A stretch of 64,000 nt of DNA. Origin: Phytophthora sp. 'mugwort'. Taxonomy: Eukaryota > Oomycota > Peronosporomycetes > Peronosporales > Peronosporaceae. Made by a program: the position numbers and the translations under genes. The stretch covers positions 1,364,001 to 1,428,000 of the forward strand of contig JAUCEF010000014.1 of assembly GCA_033558025.1 (NCBI GenBank), written 5' to 3'. Positions 1-12,669 of this stretch are shown piece after piece (position 1 is the first letter of the stretch; each line of letters starts with the position of its first letter). The notes under the pieces were generated by a model. It did not search any database. It was not told the origin of the DNA and saw only the letters and a list, made by a program, of their open reading frames with translations.

Positions 1-2466
1 GCTGCATATTGATACTAGCGTATTGTGTATATCGTTAATTGTGCGCATATCGCGGATAACGACAGGGAACCCGTAGAACAGAAACCGTGTCGTCTCCGTA
101 TTCGTTTTCAAAAAATCAGAAATCAAGATTCGATACAAATCGGCACATAGGAAGTTGGGGTGTCACTCTTATCGGTTGTGTATATTCTTGATGCGTTCGG
201 TCATGCTCTATATATGCACAAAAGCCAATGAAGCAAACAGGCGTAATATGCAAATGGAGGTGCAACCACTCTCGCGTGAAAATAGGCGCCAAGATGCAGA
301 TCAGGATGTGAATGGTGACGATGGGTGAGTCAGTGCAAGCGCCAACGTGGATACTGCCATCATGAACCAACACACAACTCCTGTTATCATGCATATACAC
401 CATTAGAACAGGTAAAATTTGCAGTTTACAGCCTACGGGGTTGTACGGCGCCTCTTGCTTGAAGTTGGGGTGCTGAGCGCTGAAGATGTTCCAGAGAAGA
501 GTCTCTTTTTCGACACATTCGAATAGACTTGCCATTTTCACATGGATCAGTTTGTCATTCAAGTAATTCTTGTGCCAGATATCCCATCAAGTCGTAGTAT
601 CCTCGCGGACTTTGCGCCGCGCCCGCATACAGACAATTTGGGCCCACCCTGCCCTTGCAGTCGTTGCATACTACGTTGTCGTGGAGGCGCGCTGATTTTC
701 GGCTCGCAGGACAGATAAAACTTTGCATGTGCGCTAACGTCGTTTGGCCTGCCTTTCTTCGTTGCGCCACTCATCGCTCTGACGCGCCATGTGCTCAAAC
801 CACTGGCCAGTCCCGACAAAAAGAGGCTCGTAAGTTCGCGCAGTGGCGGCCATTTGCGTACCCAACGATTTGCCATTGGACATGTCCGTGGCCTGCGGCT
901 GACAAAGCTGAAGATCAGGTGTCAGCGACCACCACACTTTTTTTTTGTGGTAAGCTTTATGGATGGTGTATCCATTGATAAATGGCCAAATCGATCAACC
1001 CCAGAACTAACGACTAGTAGTACGTTTTGAAACGGAGTGTACGCTGCAATGAGTAGGGCTGCAAGCGCAACTGGTCGTGAACGTCCACGCCCAGTGGTAG
1101 GCTTTCACCATGGTACCTATAGATTTCAGAGCTGCCGCCCGTGCATAAGAAATGCACGATCTTAAGTTCACCAACTAATCGCTTTCATGCTCGACAAAAG
1201 TTTCGATGTAGCGATCTTAAACGACCCTCGAGGAATAGGCTACGTTCGAGTCTTTATCTTCTTAATCCCATTCTTGCAGTAACCCAGCGTTTTGACACGA
1301 TAGTCCCAATTCAAAAGAAACCCATCAGCATTACCTGGATATCTAACGCCGCTACTGAAGTGTAGAAGCGATCTATTACATCAGTCTCATTCCTTACTGG
1401 CTGGAGTCCGTCCGAACTCCCAACACGTTTCGTACCACTGCAGTTGTTCCCGACTTCATATCTGGCTTGTGCGCGTCACGCATATTGCTTCTTGCCGAAT
1501 GAAGCAAGGAGCAGGGTATGTGTTTTAGCCGTAGCAAAATGATGGTTAGCATTATACAGCCTATTCTTGCTTGAATACTCAATCCTGTTGATATGGATCA
1601 TAAAGAATATCTCCGTTATTAGAATAAGCTACATAATACTGAATATCATTTTGTTACGCCAAAAACTCATACTGGATGCAGTACGCCGTCACAACACTGC
1701 CCAACATCAAATGATTTTGTGTCACCCCCTTCTTGCGGGGCTAGTCTTTCATATACACACATCTTATTGAACGAAAGCAGCCTGGCAGCACAGCTTTATC
1801 ATACGTCAGGTGTGCAGGGCACCGATACCCCGGAAAAGGTGCGTTGTAGGGCCTTGAGAACCTTCCTGGTCTCCCGCTCACGGTATGTTTGAGCGCGAGG
1901 ATCGCCATTTAAGTTGGAGTAAAAGGTTCGAGATAACTCCAAGATTCGATCACGCAGCCAAAACAAGCACGAGAGATTGCACCGACGTCTTCGAGTGGTT
2001 TGACAACTTCTTGCAGTTCGGCGCAATCGTTCTTGCCACCAACAATCCGATGAACGGGCAGGTCTTATTAGCCATAATCGACTTCATCATCATGGAGACG
2101 TCGAGCTAGATATCGCGGCGAGTCCTGCTTGGCATCTCTGGGGCTCGCCGTTGCTTCACCCGAAATCGTTGGATGGCTCCATCTACTCGCTGGGGAGACG
2201 TCTCGTGGTGGTATTCATTCGAACATGCAGCGAAACGCTACCTCAACACCACTGGCATCATGTAGAAGAGCAGTGCAATTGGGAGAATCACCGTGTCGCA
2301 GCGCTTGACCTGTAGGTTCCGAGTAACCTTGCCGTAGTCTGGGTTAATTCCCGGCGACATTCACAGGTTCGTGTGGCGGCATTAGATACTCGTAGATGTC
2401 GGGTCCTTCGACACCTTCCCAACCAGAAGCCGACATGGGTCCCAAGGCAGTATTCGAGGAGAAGAT

Positions 2467-2512
2467 GAAGTGTGCTTGCCGGAAAATGGTCTAGTTTTCC
2501 GGCAAGCACTTC
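2467..2512. repeat. Perfect-stem hairpin
   Basis: A 14-bp arm (TGCTTGCCGGAAAA) is followed by an 8-base loop and its exact complement. The flanking bases gaag/cttc extend the pairing after a two-base bulge. No adjacent gene explains it. It could be the remnant of a foldback element or a chance palindrome. Confidence 0.7.
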
Positions 2513-4216
2513 AGCTTCTATTTTCATATCTGTTTTAGCGGGTCGTCAACGTGTCTACTGGTTGGCAGTATCATTCAAATCCTCGTTAGAACCATTCTCA
2601 CCAGCCTCAACATCATCCGCCTCAGCTTCACATTATTCGATGGCTCGGAACTGCTGAGCGTTACCGCGTCCTTCCACCCCATTCAAATCATTTACTGTGG
2701 TCTGCCGAAAGCTTGTTCCCTTGTGCGGTCATCTCATATTCAGCCTTTTCGTCTACAAATGACCATCACGACACAAGTTACCATGCTGAATATCACTCAT
2801 TATGTTATGCTGTCCAATATTCAGCTAAATATGCAGTCCAACGGGCTGCACAATATGCATGCAGCACAGTATTCAGCGTAGCAGACAACATACCGTTTTC
2901 AGGATCGCTTGGTGTGTACACAGATTCGACGTTGTCAGGAAGCTCTATGTCGTTCGGTGCAGTCTCGTCGAAAGCGGACTCTATATCCGAGGCTTGGATA
3001 CGGGCGATGCTGCCAGCAGTGTCTACGACGGCGAGTGCAGAAGATGAGAAGGTGTACTAGCCATCGGGCTTGCACTTCGGATGCGTGAGCGCCGTGACGT
3101 TCTCTTGTCGTTTTCACGACGTGTGAATAAAGGAGGTGGGGTTCTTGGCACTGACTTGACTTACAGTTGCTTGAGTCACTCGTGCTTGATTCTCAGGAAC
3201 TTGAGGCGCGTCAACTGGGGTTCTCGCGGCAACTTAGCCCGGTTTTCTGCTACCAGGATATCCGCCGCGTACGTGTGACGTACGCCTACAGCAGCAGCAA
3301 GTTGCGTGTCGCCAAGATCGACAGAACAATGCAGCGATAGTGCGAGAATTACTGCGTATAATAAATGAATTCACTAGATAATATCAAATACTATGTATAC
3401 CGTTCAAACTTACCGTTCGCGTAGTACTCTGCCTCTTCGCCTAGAAAACGCAATTTCGACCGTCCCACTGATATGTTCAATTAGCCGTACGTACTTGTAG
3501 CAGTTGTCCACTCTTCGTCTTGGCGGTGGCTCGTGCATCCATCCCTCTGCATTGGGCTCTCGCTGTAACGGGGTTACATGAAGAGTGCCAAGTGTACCCA
3601 ACTACGCTAAATGATGTAGCTAAACATCACTATGACATCGACGGAAATGAAGTCATGGATAGGTACCACAGATATGGTACAAAGACCTCAGAGCCACTCA
3701 ATAGGATAACATCGTGGGAACTTTATAGATGACTAATAGTTAGTATGTGACGCATTTAAAGGGGTCACCTATAAATGTATTCAGTTTTAAATCTACCTAG
3801 TTTTGGTAATAGTCCACAGGCCAGGGACTTGTGAACTGCCGTTCACTGAGAGTTTGTATAGTCTCCGGAAGTCACACTTCCTGTGCGCCAGGTGTTGTGT
3901 GCCCCGTCACACTCGCAGTGTCCGACGGGCACATTGAGCTAGGTTTCACGAGTGGACGGGGGGGGCTGTGAGCCACTCATTTAGGCAGGAACATGCCAAC
4001 TCCTCTGCAAAATTGACGCAGATTAGTTGCGGTTTCCTACGTGTAGCAACCTCTCAACCCATGTTTACGCAGAAGCTGAATTTGTTATACTTAGAATTTG
4101 TATATCTTTGTTTCGGGGAAATAATAGGCAAACAAGTTTTAAGTAAAATAAACACTTAAACTGAATATTTTCACTTTATAACTATATTTAAGCTGTATTA
4201 TGCTGCATACCGGTCT

Positions 4217-4279
4217 GGATTCAACTTAACCGAAATATCGGCGATCATGGATTTAATTTAACCGGAATATCGGCGATTT
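4217..4279. repeat. Two-copy 32-bp tandem repeat
   Basis: Two adjacent imperfect copies share the core ATATCGGCGAT preceded by TTAACCGRA. They lie about 110 bases beyond the stop codon of the minus-strand bZIP-like gene, in its 3' flank. No function is evident. Confidence 0.65.
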
Positions 4280-4388
4280 TTAATAATACAAAATTTAATT
4301 TTTTACTCATCGTATACAGTAATAAGCGACTAGCAGAATATTTTACAATGATTACATGTACATTACACTATAGGGAAGGTGGCACACG

Positions 4389-5825
4389 CTAAATGCATCC
4401 AGCCTTCTCCATCAGCGCGTTTTGCTGTGCTAGGACAGACTTACGGAACATGTTGCTTAAGCTGCCCATGACAATATTCTGAGCATATGCGAGATCTTCT
4501 CGACTCGCAACGTGTTCATAATCCAGCTCCATGTAAAGCTGTAGAAAGATTTCGACAACAGAAGCGTTTGCGTCATTCCCTGAAGGAGAGACTGTGATCC
4601 AGCTCTCAACTCGATACCGTAAGCTCTTTGTAGACAGCACCATGCGCTCAGCAACTGCAAAAATCGACCGCTCCTTTTCCTCGAATTTCTTAATGTACTG
4701 CACACCGTTTAGTTCCAGCACACCCGAAGGGCTTTGAAGGCTGATGACAAAGTTTTTCTCTTGTGTGTTGGGATTGTCGCCTCGTATCTAGAATATCAAC
4801 AAACAAAGAAGCGTGCAACAAATTAGCTCCAGAATGCTATACAGACGCTAGTAACCACGCGCACTTACGTAGTTGTACACTTTGTCGGGGTGCTCGCGGA
4901 ACGGCGTTAGTTCCTTCCACAGGATATCAGTGGCGGACTTGACAGAGCACGACATCGGGGTAGTCGTGATGAACTCGATCATTTTTCCTCGCCGAGCGTC
5001 GTGTTTGATCCGCATATCGCAGCTAATTACTGGAGACGGCCTACTCTGGCTCAGTTTGGCCTTGGCCTCATTGTAAATTTGCTTCACGACTTCCTCCAGC
5101 TCGTTCAGGACCTCGATCTTGACCGTTCCGGCTGCGTGTGAATCTGCCGAGCGAGCGCCAGTGAGCAGAGGGGACTCCATCGAACTTTTGGTCGAAAGCA
5201 TGTAGTTCATCCCATGAAGTACCGTGCGCTTCTGTAGCAATCCGCTAAGAGCTCCATTCACCTTCTCCTGGTTCGACAGGATGGATTTGAGTCTCCGGTT
5301 TGTCTTCTCGGACAAGAATCGATCTCGGTACTGTGCAATGGCCATCTCGTGCCAGTTCACCAGGTTCGCCTTCGACGCTCCGTCGTGAGCAGTATCAAGC
5401 CCGGGCACAACGCCACCCGGTAGGCACTTATTCTTCTTGAGCACTTCCACCTGCGCCTCGAGCTCCTGGGCCTCCTCTCGAAGTGCCCGGATCTCCGCTC
5501 GCTTGAGCTGCTGCAGTCTCGTCGAGGAACTGGCGGCGCTTCGAGTTCGTCGCTTCTTGGTCGATTTCTGGTCCAAACTAGGAGACAATTCTGGCTCAGA
5601 CTCCCCGTGCTTCCTTGCAGACGTCCGAGCTGGAGCTTTGGTGGCTCTGGTCGCCTTGGGTGTCAGCAGCTCTGATGGGGAGACCGGATTGATCCAGTCG
5701 ATGGGGTAGCAGTGGCCGACCAAAGTGTCCGTGAAGCTCTGATCGGCGATGTCGTAGCCGTCGATGAAAGCCAGCGCTTCCTCGAGCGACACGAAGTTGT
5801 CGTCGTCAGCTACGAGGACGTCCAT
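4389..5825 (-). CDS. bZIP-like protein, M96-type family, copy 1 (one intron)
   Basis: Predicted 451-residue nuclear protein from two exons, 5825-4869 and 4787-4389. The 81-base intron has donor GTAAGT and acceptor TCTAG and preserves frame. The N-terminus carries SLEEALAFID (residues 13-22), a motif also present in the other two paralogs in this window. A basic stretch at about 89-112 (KKRRTRSAASS, then QQLKRAEIRALREE) leads into a leucine-rich coiled coil to about residue 132, the layout of a bZIP factor. The basic region lacks the canonical invariant Asn, so DNA binding is uncertain. A middle segment (LLQKRTVLHGMNYM) and the long C-terminal region match copy 2. From memory the whole plan resembles the Phytophthora M96 mating-specific family; that assignment is inference. 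The ATG at 5825 sits just downstream of an oomycete core promoter. Confidence 0.85.
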
Positions 5826-5842
5826 AGTTCCAAGGGCTCTCT

Positions 5843-5861
5843 GTCAAAATGGTTAATGTCC
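5843..5861 (-). promoter_or_regulatory. Oomycete Inr-like plus FPR-like core promoter
   Basis: On the minus strand the sequence reads ACATTAA then CCATTTT, close to the oomycete composite YCAYTYY-NCAWTTT start-site element. It lies 18-36 bases upstream of the ATG of the bZIP-like gene, which fits the short 5' leaders usual in oomycetes. The Inr half is imperfect and the second half is a good match. Confidence 0.55.
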
Positions 5862-6160
5862 ACACTTGATCACGCTATAGCCAGCAACAAAAACCGGTTT
5901 TGACGGGATAGACGGTCGGTAGTGGCCGCCGGGGTGATTATGTGGTGCGCTTGCCCATCGAGGACGTGATCCGTAGGCCATCGAGCCAGTTGTGACTCAC
6001 GCGTTGTTTGCACTCTCTCTGCCTCCCGGTAACCTGAACTCCAGGTCCTGAACTAGCGTTTGCGGCCGGATGGCGCATGGGAGGAAAGAGGGGAAGGATT
6101 TGAACTCTTCTTTACTGAATTTGACTTAACTTTTGTATGTTCCAGTATTTGGTTTTTTTT

Positions 6161-6746
6161 AGAATTGACGAAATTGACGCGGAGATCGCATGCGATTTCA
6201 CCCTGAAATGGCACGAGATTTTCGGACCAATGACATGCCATTTCGAAGTTTCTTCCGGGGGTATCACAATTCTGCGCATGCAAACCGCCCAGACAAGAAC
6301 CCAACCGGAACAATCACGGTGTGACCACCAGTTTTTAATCGCCGAGGTCGTATACCTCCTCGTTCTCGCTATCCTAGAGTTCGACAAAACCATCGGTGGG
6401 AAATGTCCCTTTGACGACTGGATTGAGTTCTTCCCAGTCGAGTCTACAGCGGAGGATCTATAGGTTCTTGCGCGGCGCTACCTGGCAGTGAGAGCAAACT
6501 CAGCTGTGAGGCGAAGCCTACACCGCGTTATAGTTTCGGTGGTCACAGACAGATAGCGATAGTAGCAGCCTCGCAGCAACGACGGCGTCAGGGAAGCTTC
6601 TCCCCCTTGATGTTGCCGGTGCCGTTTGCCGTATGGGATATTGTTTGTAAATCGTATGTGCTATTTCGTGAAATCTCCCACCTCTGGAGGTTGGTGTTTC
6701 GAAATGGCATGTCATTTACCCTAAAATCGGCAGCTTTATCAATTCT
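6161..6746. mobile_element. Candidate short DNA transposon with degenerate terminal inverted repeats
   Basis: The left end starts AGAATTGACGAAATTGAC and carries AATGACATGCCATTTCGAA. The right end, read in reverse, starts AGAATTGATAAAG and carries the same AATGACATGCCATTTCGAA block. The two blocks are in inverted orientation about 450 bases apart, flanking unrelated sequence with no transposase. This is the architecture of a non-autonomous element. It sits between two tandem bZIP-like paralogs. No target duplication could be assigned with confidence. Confidence 0.5.
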
Positions 6747-7342
6747 GACACCCCCTATTATTAATATATTGTAGCTGGGACAGCATTTTTAAATACAGTA
6801 GGTATTACATGTACATGTAGCATCAGGTGATCCCCACTTCACCGGCTTACAGCAATCACTCTGGATGGGCACAGATCCCCCTCGCCAATTTAATATCTTC
6901 GGTGGAAGCTATTCGTATTATGTACAGCAAATATAACTACCAGAGCAGGACTGTTCATACAAACAACCATGACTAGCGAAGCCCAAAGAAATTAGGTTTG
7001 ATAAATTATTAGCTTGCACAGCTACTAAATTGGCGAGGGGGAACTGTACATGTATTATAGGTACATGTACTAAGCTTAAACGATCATGCATATATATGTG
7101 TACTAAACGATCCGGGCTGGCGGTAAGGAGCGTGGTGGCAGCTCGTTGATTGCGGTTGTCGCAAGCTTCACGTTGTAATCGCCAGTATGTCATCGATGAC
7201 TACAGAGGTAACTCTGCGGTCTTGATGACGGAGATCTGTCGATTAAAAGGAACGAAAGCTCGCTATGAGCCTCCACGGTCCACACAAAGTAATATAGTAG
7301 GTCGAAGACAACACACGTCTATATAATTATTCAATTCGACTC

Positions 7343-8763
7343 CTAAGGTGCCACATGTGGCCGGGATGTTACCTCGAGCAAGCTGTTCTGCTCGTCTTGC
7401 CAGTACTTGCGCATAAGTCGACGAAAAACGCTCAGAACCACTTCTTGGCCGTGTTGGACCTCTCCGACCGATAACTTTTCGCCGCTAGCAGGATCCACGT
7501 ACAACTTGAGGACCGTTTGCATGACACAAGCGTTCAATGGATCGGTCCTGGACGGAGTGAAGACAGCATGCGCCACTGAGCGCAGCCGGGTTTTCTTCGA
7601 CGTCATCTGCAAGATGTCAGACCAGATGATGACGATCCGGTCGCGCTCCTCGAATTTGCGCAAGAAGTGAAGCTTGTGGAAGTGGTAGGCCGCGCTATTA
7701 CGGTCTGGCAGCGTGACGTTGACCTTTGACTCGAGCGTGCTGGGCTTGCGGCTTCGATTCTACAGAACACACAAGTTAGACCTAGTTTGAAATATCAACT
7801 TGGGTCGCCCACATACCGAGCCACTCTCGAGAGAAGTCCACACATGTTTCCATACGGCTCCCATAGGCCAGTTCATCGGTGTTGTGGTCGCAAACTCCAT
7901 GACATTGGACGCATACTTCTCATCGTACGTTGTCTGGGAAGCGCACTCGATCATTGAGGCGGGAAGAGTTCGATTAAGATTCCGGTAGATGCTGTCCACC
8001 TCGTCCTCCAGTTGGTCCATTAGCGTAGCCGAATAATCGACAGAAAATAGCGATTCTTCATAACATGGTGACTCGAAATTCCGCACGAATTCCATTCCCT
8101 ACCAGAATAATACCAGTACGTTAGGTTCATAGCCAAAGTACAGATAATAACAGGGTTAGATAGGCGTACATGCAGCACATTTCTCTTGAACAGAAGAGCT
8201 CGAAGCTTCGTGGAGATCTTGATCTGTTGCTTGACTGTTTCCTTCAGGCGTTGGTTGGTTTGCTCCGACTCGTGTCGTTGTCGGTACTGGACGAGGGCAT
8301 TGCGATGCCATTCGGAAAGCCGTTCATCATCCGTCGTTAGCGCTAGCGGCTTTCGTTGGCCTGCAGCTCCGTTTATTTGAGCTAAATACCCTTCGTACGT
8401 CTTGACTTCCTGCCGCAGTGTCGCGATTTCCATCTTCTTGCGTCGCTGAAGTACAGACGACGAGCTTGCAGCACTCCGAACTCGCTTGTTTTTCTTCCTC
8501 GTTGGCGACGCGCGATGTATCTCCGTTGAGCTCAAATTGTACTTGGGTGAAGGGCTCTTGGTCGCCCAGATTGGAACTGGGCCTTTGACTGCAACGTCCA
8601 GCAGATCGTCGATATCGTCCAGCGAGAAGGCGTCACACATGCCCTGCACGTGTGGGGACGAGACCACGTCTTCGTCATCAACTCGTTCTTCCCAGGAGTC
8701 GATGAACGCCAACGCCTCGCTCAGTGTGACCAGGTCCTCTCCGTTCGTTGACATGAAACTCAT
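7343..8763 (-). CDS. bZIP-like protein, M96-type family, copy 2 (two introns)
   Basis: Predicted 430 residues from three exons: 8763-8170, 8098-7817 and 7759-7343. Introns are 71 and 57 bases with GT-AG ends (GTACGC...GTAG and GTATGT...GTAG), and both preserve frame. The N-terminus has TLSEALAFID (residues 13-22). A basic region at about 89-112 (KKNKRVRSAASSSS, LQRRKKMEIATLRQE) precedes a short coiled coil. Segments such as LFKRNVLHGMEF correspond to QKRTVLHGMNY in copy 1, which supports the first intron. The C-terminal HKLHFLRKFEERDRIVIIW is shared with the decayed copy near 35.5 kb. Same strand as copy 1, 1.5 kb away, so a tandem duplication is likely. The canonical bZIP Asn is again absent from the basic region. 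Confidence 0.83.
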
Positions 8764-8821
8764 GGGGCTTCTTGCTCTACAACGTGTCGAGACACGACGA
8801 AAATGTCTGTCGGTGTACTAA

Positions 8822-11149
8822 ATTCAGATTGTCGGTAGGATGGTGATCATGACGAGAGTGAGAGAGAGAGGGAGTTGTTTACGTGATTTCAAGGGCCTTA
8901 GCGCAAGAATAAGCAGTGTAGTGCACAACATGTGGTAACCAACAGGTGGTGACGTGAGCTCAGACCTTGAACCCGGTACATGAAAAAGTAATAATACATT
9001 AGAATCCAAAAGTAATAATGTATTAGAATTCATGAAAAAACACAATTTTTATTTTCGGCTGGGCGATATACTGCAATAGAATTTGACTACCCAAGCAAGC
9101 CACGGGGTATTTGAAGAGGAGGCCAGCCTGATACTGCATTCGTGCATAATATCTTCGTAACGCGAGCTAACAACAAAGTTGCCGAAGAGGGTCCAAGCAT
9201 AAGTGTAGCCCGACTGATCGGGGCTGATTTACCTGGACGCTATCATCGGCTTGTGTGCCGTTTTGTGGGTGTCGAGGATATCCCTCGCATACAAAGTATG
9301 GTAAATGCGTTTTTGTTTTTGCAACTGGTCTGAAAGAACGGATGGGTGTGTGTGCAGACGACAAGGGAACATGTTAGGCAACTTGAGGTGTGAAGGTTCA
9401 AGTGCGACATCCCCTCCTCTGTGGATCGCAACTTGCGGTCCGCAAGTCATCCAGGATTGGCACCAGATGACCTTATAACGAGGTGTCCGCAGTGCAGGAC
9501 CACGCGGTATTTGCGAAGGAGGGCCCAGCACGGAGCTTTTCAGCAAGCCGGGCACTGTAGCGGGTCGAACTTAGAATATTTTCCTCGTAGGAGCCAGCGA
9601 CTGCTTTTTGCGAAGCAAAGCCCAAGCCCGTGATGCCATCGGTCTTGGGGGAGGGCTAGGGGTAAAGGGATGCAGGATCAGTCATACTCAGTATCAGTGT
9701 GTAGCTATGCTACAATTGCAATAACCTCAAATTCGGCGGTTGGACCTTGAAATCTATCTCGGGTGGAACCTGTAGTGATTGTCACGACACGTTAGTCAAA
9801 ATGGACACTCAGAACTCACGTCACAATGACAAAGCTCGTAAATGTAAGGAGAAGCCGCATTGTAGACGGCAAATGTACTAATAGCCCCGGGGGTGGCCTC
9901 GAATATTTGTCACAGTAACCAGGTGGTACACGGATTAGGATTATCTTATCAGTCTGTTCGACTTGGAGCTTCTCTGAATAATGGCCCTTAGGGCCGGTCT
10001 TAACCGAACAAAAATAGCGGATTTTGCTTAAGTGGCCCAATCACAAAGCAAGAATGCGTATGCTACTGTAGCAGACGTGTTCGTTGAGCCATGCATACAT
10101 GTAAATTATCTTTCTAGCCAAGCTAGCAAAGAGGTACTATCCGCTCAAGAAGGCGTTCACTGTTCTGTCCATGGCTAAGAAAGGCCCTTGGGCCGTTTCT
10201 ACCGGATAGTAAGTCCAAAACCACGTATACTCATCAAACCTAATGGCGGCGATGTTTCTCTCCACACTGATCGAAGTTGGACGCACACCGTCAGTGGCTG
10301 CCAACCAACAACGACGATTGCCTGAATTCTCGCTCTCATCTTAATGGGGTACACGAAGAGATGAAGGGTAGCATGTCACTCTTCATAGTTGCCACGTGGA
10401 TAACACTACTGATACCGGGACATGTCACCGTCCTGTCGAGATTCAAAATGAGAAGTGCGCCGTTCTTAAAGGGCGGTTGCTTAGAGTGAGTGAGATGCAC
10501 TCACTGTTATCATATCGATATTTTTTAAGCGTTCGGCTCCACGTCGAGTGCATTCTATGGACCATGAACAATATTGCGTCAAGTATTGTCATTAAAAATT
10601 TCCAAATTAAGTGGAAAGCAAGATTGTTGTCATGGTTTGGGACAATACCGACTTCCTCCACTTATAGTGGACATCCTCATATAAGAGCTTGCATGTTTGA
10701 TTCAAAAGTACTAGTACTTTACCAGTATGTCAACATCTGTATGTTAACCGGCTGATGTTGCATATTACTAGCTAAGCTCTTGTTCAGGTGGAGAACGCGT
10801 CCTATGCCAAAACGCCAAAGCCATTCTGGTTATGCAAAAATATATACAGGTACAGTGTACCAATTCGACAAGCGTTTGTTATGAACCACTTGTTCTAAGA
10901 ACAGCTCCACGAGTTGTGTGAGCCAGATAACAGTTGTGCCATGGAACACATCTCTGCTGCCATTATCGCTGTATAGCCGCATGTGTCAGTGGGATAGTAG
11001 TTGGGGAGGGTTCCTGCGCGTGCACTCGAAGTTGCTTTCTGTACGCCGGGTACGGGTCATTTTCTACGCTGCGGCAGGAAGTCGTTCCTGCGCATCTACA
11101 AGCTGGTATGTGCAACATGTGGTCGCGACCCTAACTGCATGCATCACCT
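8822..11149. other. No gene recognised
   Basis: About 2.3 kb with only short open frames on both strands and no domain I can name. Repeated GCGAAGGAGGGCCC-like and CGGTATTTG-like words occur near 9.1 and 9.5 kb, suggesting old duplicated sequence. Short GTACATGTAC palindromes recur here and elsewhere in the AT-rich parts of the window. It is probably transposon-derived intergenic DNA. Confidence 0.45.
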
Positions 11150-11449
11150 AGTCAAGCGTGTTGCACTGACCATGATGTACCTTCCGCACGGTGGCACGAC
11201 GGGCCAGGCGGCATCAGCATTAAGGTATCGGGCTGTTGTTTACATCAGCGAGACTTTGATGTGCTCAGCGCTATGGTCAAATGGTTCGTCGTCATGCGTC
11301 TGCGGATGGGGAAAGCTGCCGCCGAGGAAGCGTTCTTCGCCGCCGCTGATTTCCTAGGAATGATTGGCGCCATCGATGGGACGCTGGTTCGCACCGCACA
11401 CCCTCACGATTTCGAGGGCTGGTACTGTCTTAAGCACTTCCTACGGTGA
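11150..11449 (+). pseudogene. PIF/Harbinger transposase, N-terminal and first catalytic part (degenerate)
   Basis: The fragment reads in shifting frames: TMMYLPHGGTTGQAASALRY, then LRMGKAAAEEAFFAAADF, then GMIGAIDGTLVRTAHP and YCLK. The GAIDGTL block is the first catalytic Asp motif of Harbinger-type DDE_4 transposases, normally followed by a YCxKG-like motif as here. At least one frameshift lies between the HGGTT and AIDGTL parts. The C-terminal part of the domain is found 2.5 kb downstream in the same orientation at 13955-14272, so the gene has been split by later insertions. Confidence 0.6.
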
Positions 11450-12015
11450 ATGTACAAACAATCGTCGACCGCTGAGGACTATTTCGCACCATTTCATGAG
11501 CGCTGGGTCGAACAACGACCAGTCGTTGTGGAACGGATCCACCGCAGCGTAGAGCCTTTGGTAGCTCTTCCAGACAAAATGGAGGGCACTGGGAGTCAAG
11601 GACGACTCACTTCAGGCGCGCAAGCTCTTCAGCTTAGCGATGGCGGCGTTTCCTGAAGTGGCCTGGAACGTTCTGGGTGAAATTCATCATAATATAAGTG
11701 AAGCGAAACGAGACGAAGCACGGTGGCATGTGCATGATATCCTGCAAGAATGCTGGAAGAGTGGGGTATTTGGCACGTTCTACGCGATCGCAGCCTGTAC
11801 AGAGATCCTCATTAGGACGCCACGGTAGAACGAGCAAATGCGCTACTGTATGGACGGCTCCGGAATGCGTACCTCACCATTCGGCTGGTAACTGACTCGC
11901 TGACGAGGCAACCCCAGCGGCATGAGGCAGCCAAAAATTGCCATGTTGGGCTGACCCAGCCAAATAGTCTGGTACCGGAATCCCTAATAGACGAGACCCC
12001 ACGAACAACTCGTAC

Positions 12016-12669
12016 TATGTTTTGGTGGCAGGTCGCGGGGCAACCCAGACCCTGGAGGTTAGGGATCAGCGAACATCAATCATCCGGACGGTGGTCTGGA
12101 CGGCTAACGTTATGTACGCCCATATGACCAGAAACAATATCGCCGATTATAATTAGGCCTCCTAGTAGGACTCCGACATGACGCCAGGCACACACTACAT
12201 GACTCCACGTAGTCTACGACAGAAACCTAATCCTTACGCAGCAGCACACCAGACGGATTCCACGTGCACGACACCTTCAAGGAATGTACGCACAATGCCG
12301 CCTCAACGCGGAGAGGCCGATAGTCCGCTCCTAAACACATCATCTACGTCAATTCAAAACAAAATAGCGGATCACCTCGCAAATCTCGCCATGGACACCA
12401 AAACCTGCACAAAGATCCTCGGCAAAGTCATGCATCGGCTTCACCAGAATAGGAAGCAGTGGAGGAGTCCCTCCTAGGGGACATCGCATCACTGGATTGA
12501 CCTCAATCTTCATGAGGACGGCAGCAACGGGCCGTCCACTAACAGCGGTACCCCTTAACTGGGATACATTTACCGGTGTTAACTACAATATCCAGCGCAA
12601 CATCGGATTGCGCACGAGCATCGGATGGAGTATATTGTCTTAGTGATTAGCTAGAACTAAAAAAAAAAA
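12016..12669 (+). mobile_element. LINE remnant: RNase H domain and 3' tail
   Basis: The frame near 12018 reads GGRSRGNPDPGG, the glycine-rich start of the RNase H domain found at the end of many oomycete LINE polyproteins. It is followed by AHMTRNNIADYN and, at about 12360-12405, NKIADHLANLAMDTKT, the usual end of that domain. A run of ten A residues at 12659-12669 is in the right place to be the LINE 3' tail. The first catalytic Asp appears to be replaced by Gly, and several stops interrupt the frame. The element is 5'-truncated and lies between the two halves of a Harbinger transposase. Confidence 0.55.

Larger units (their letters stand above)
1..4388. other. Decayed non-coding region with no recognisable gene
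   Basis: I recognise no protein family here on either strand. The longest open frame is 148 codons on the minus strand at 116-562. It has no recognisable motif, signal peptide or clear upstream promoter and could be chance. Minus-strand frames at 555-770 and 1799-2026 also look non-functional. The region is mixed GC and AT with no long simple repeats apart from the hairpin near 2.49 kb and the tandem unit near 4.25 kb. It is probably heavily mutated transposon sequence, but nothing seen here identifies the element. Confidence 0.5.

Noticed and set aside
116..562. 148-codon minus-strand ORF as a gene
   Set aside because: No motif, promoter, conserved partner or codon signal; could be chance in decayed DNA.
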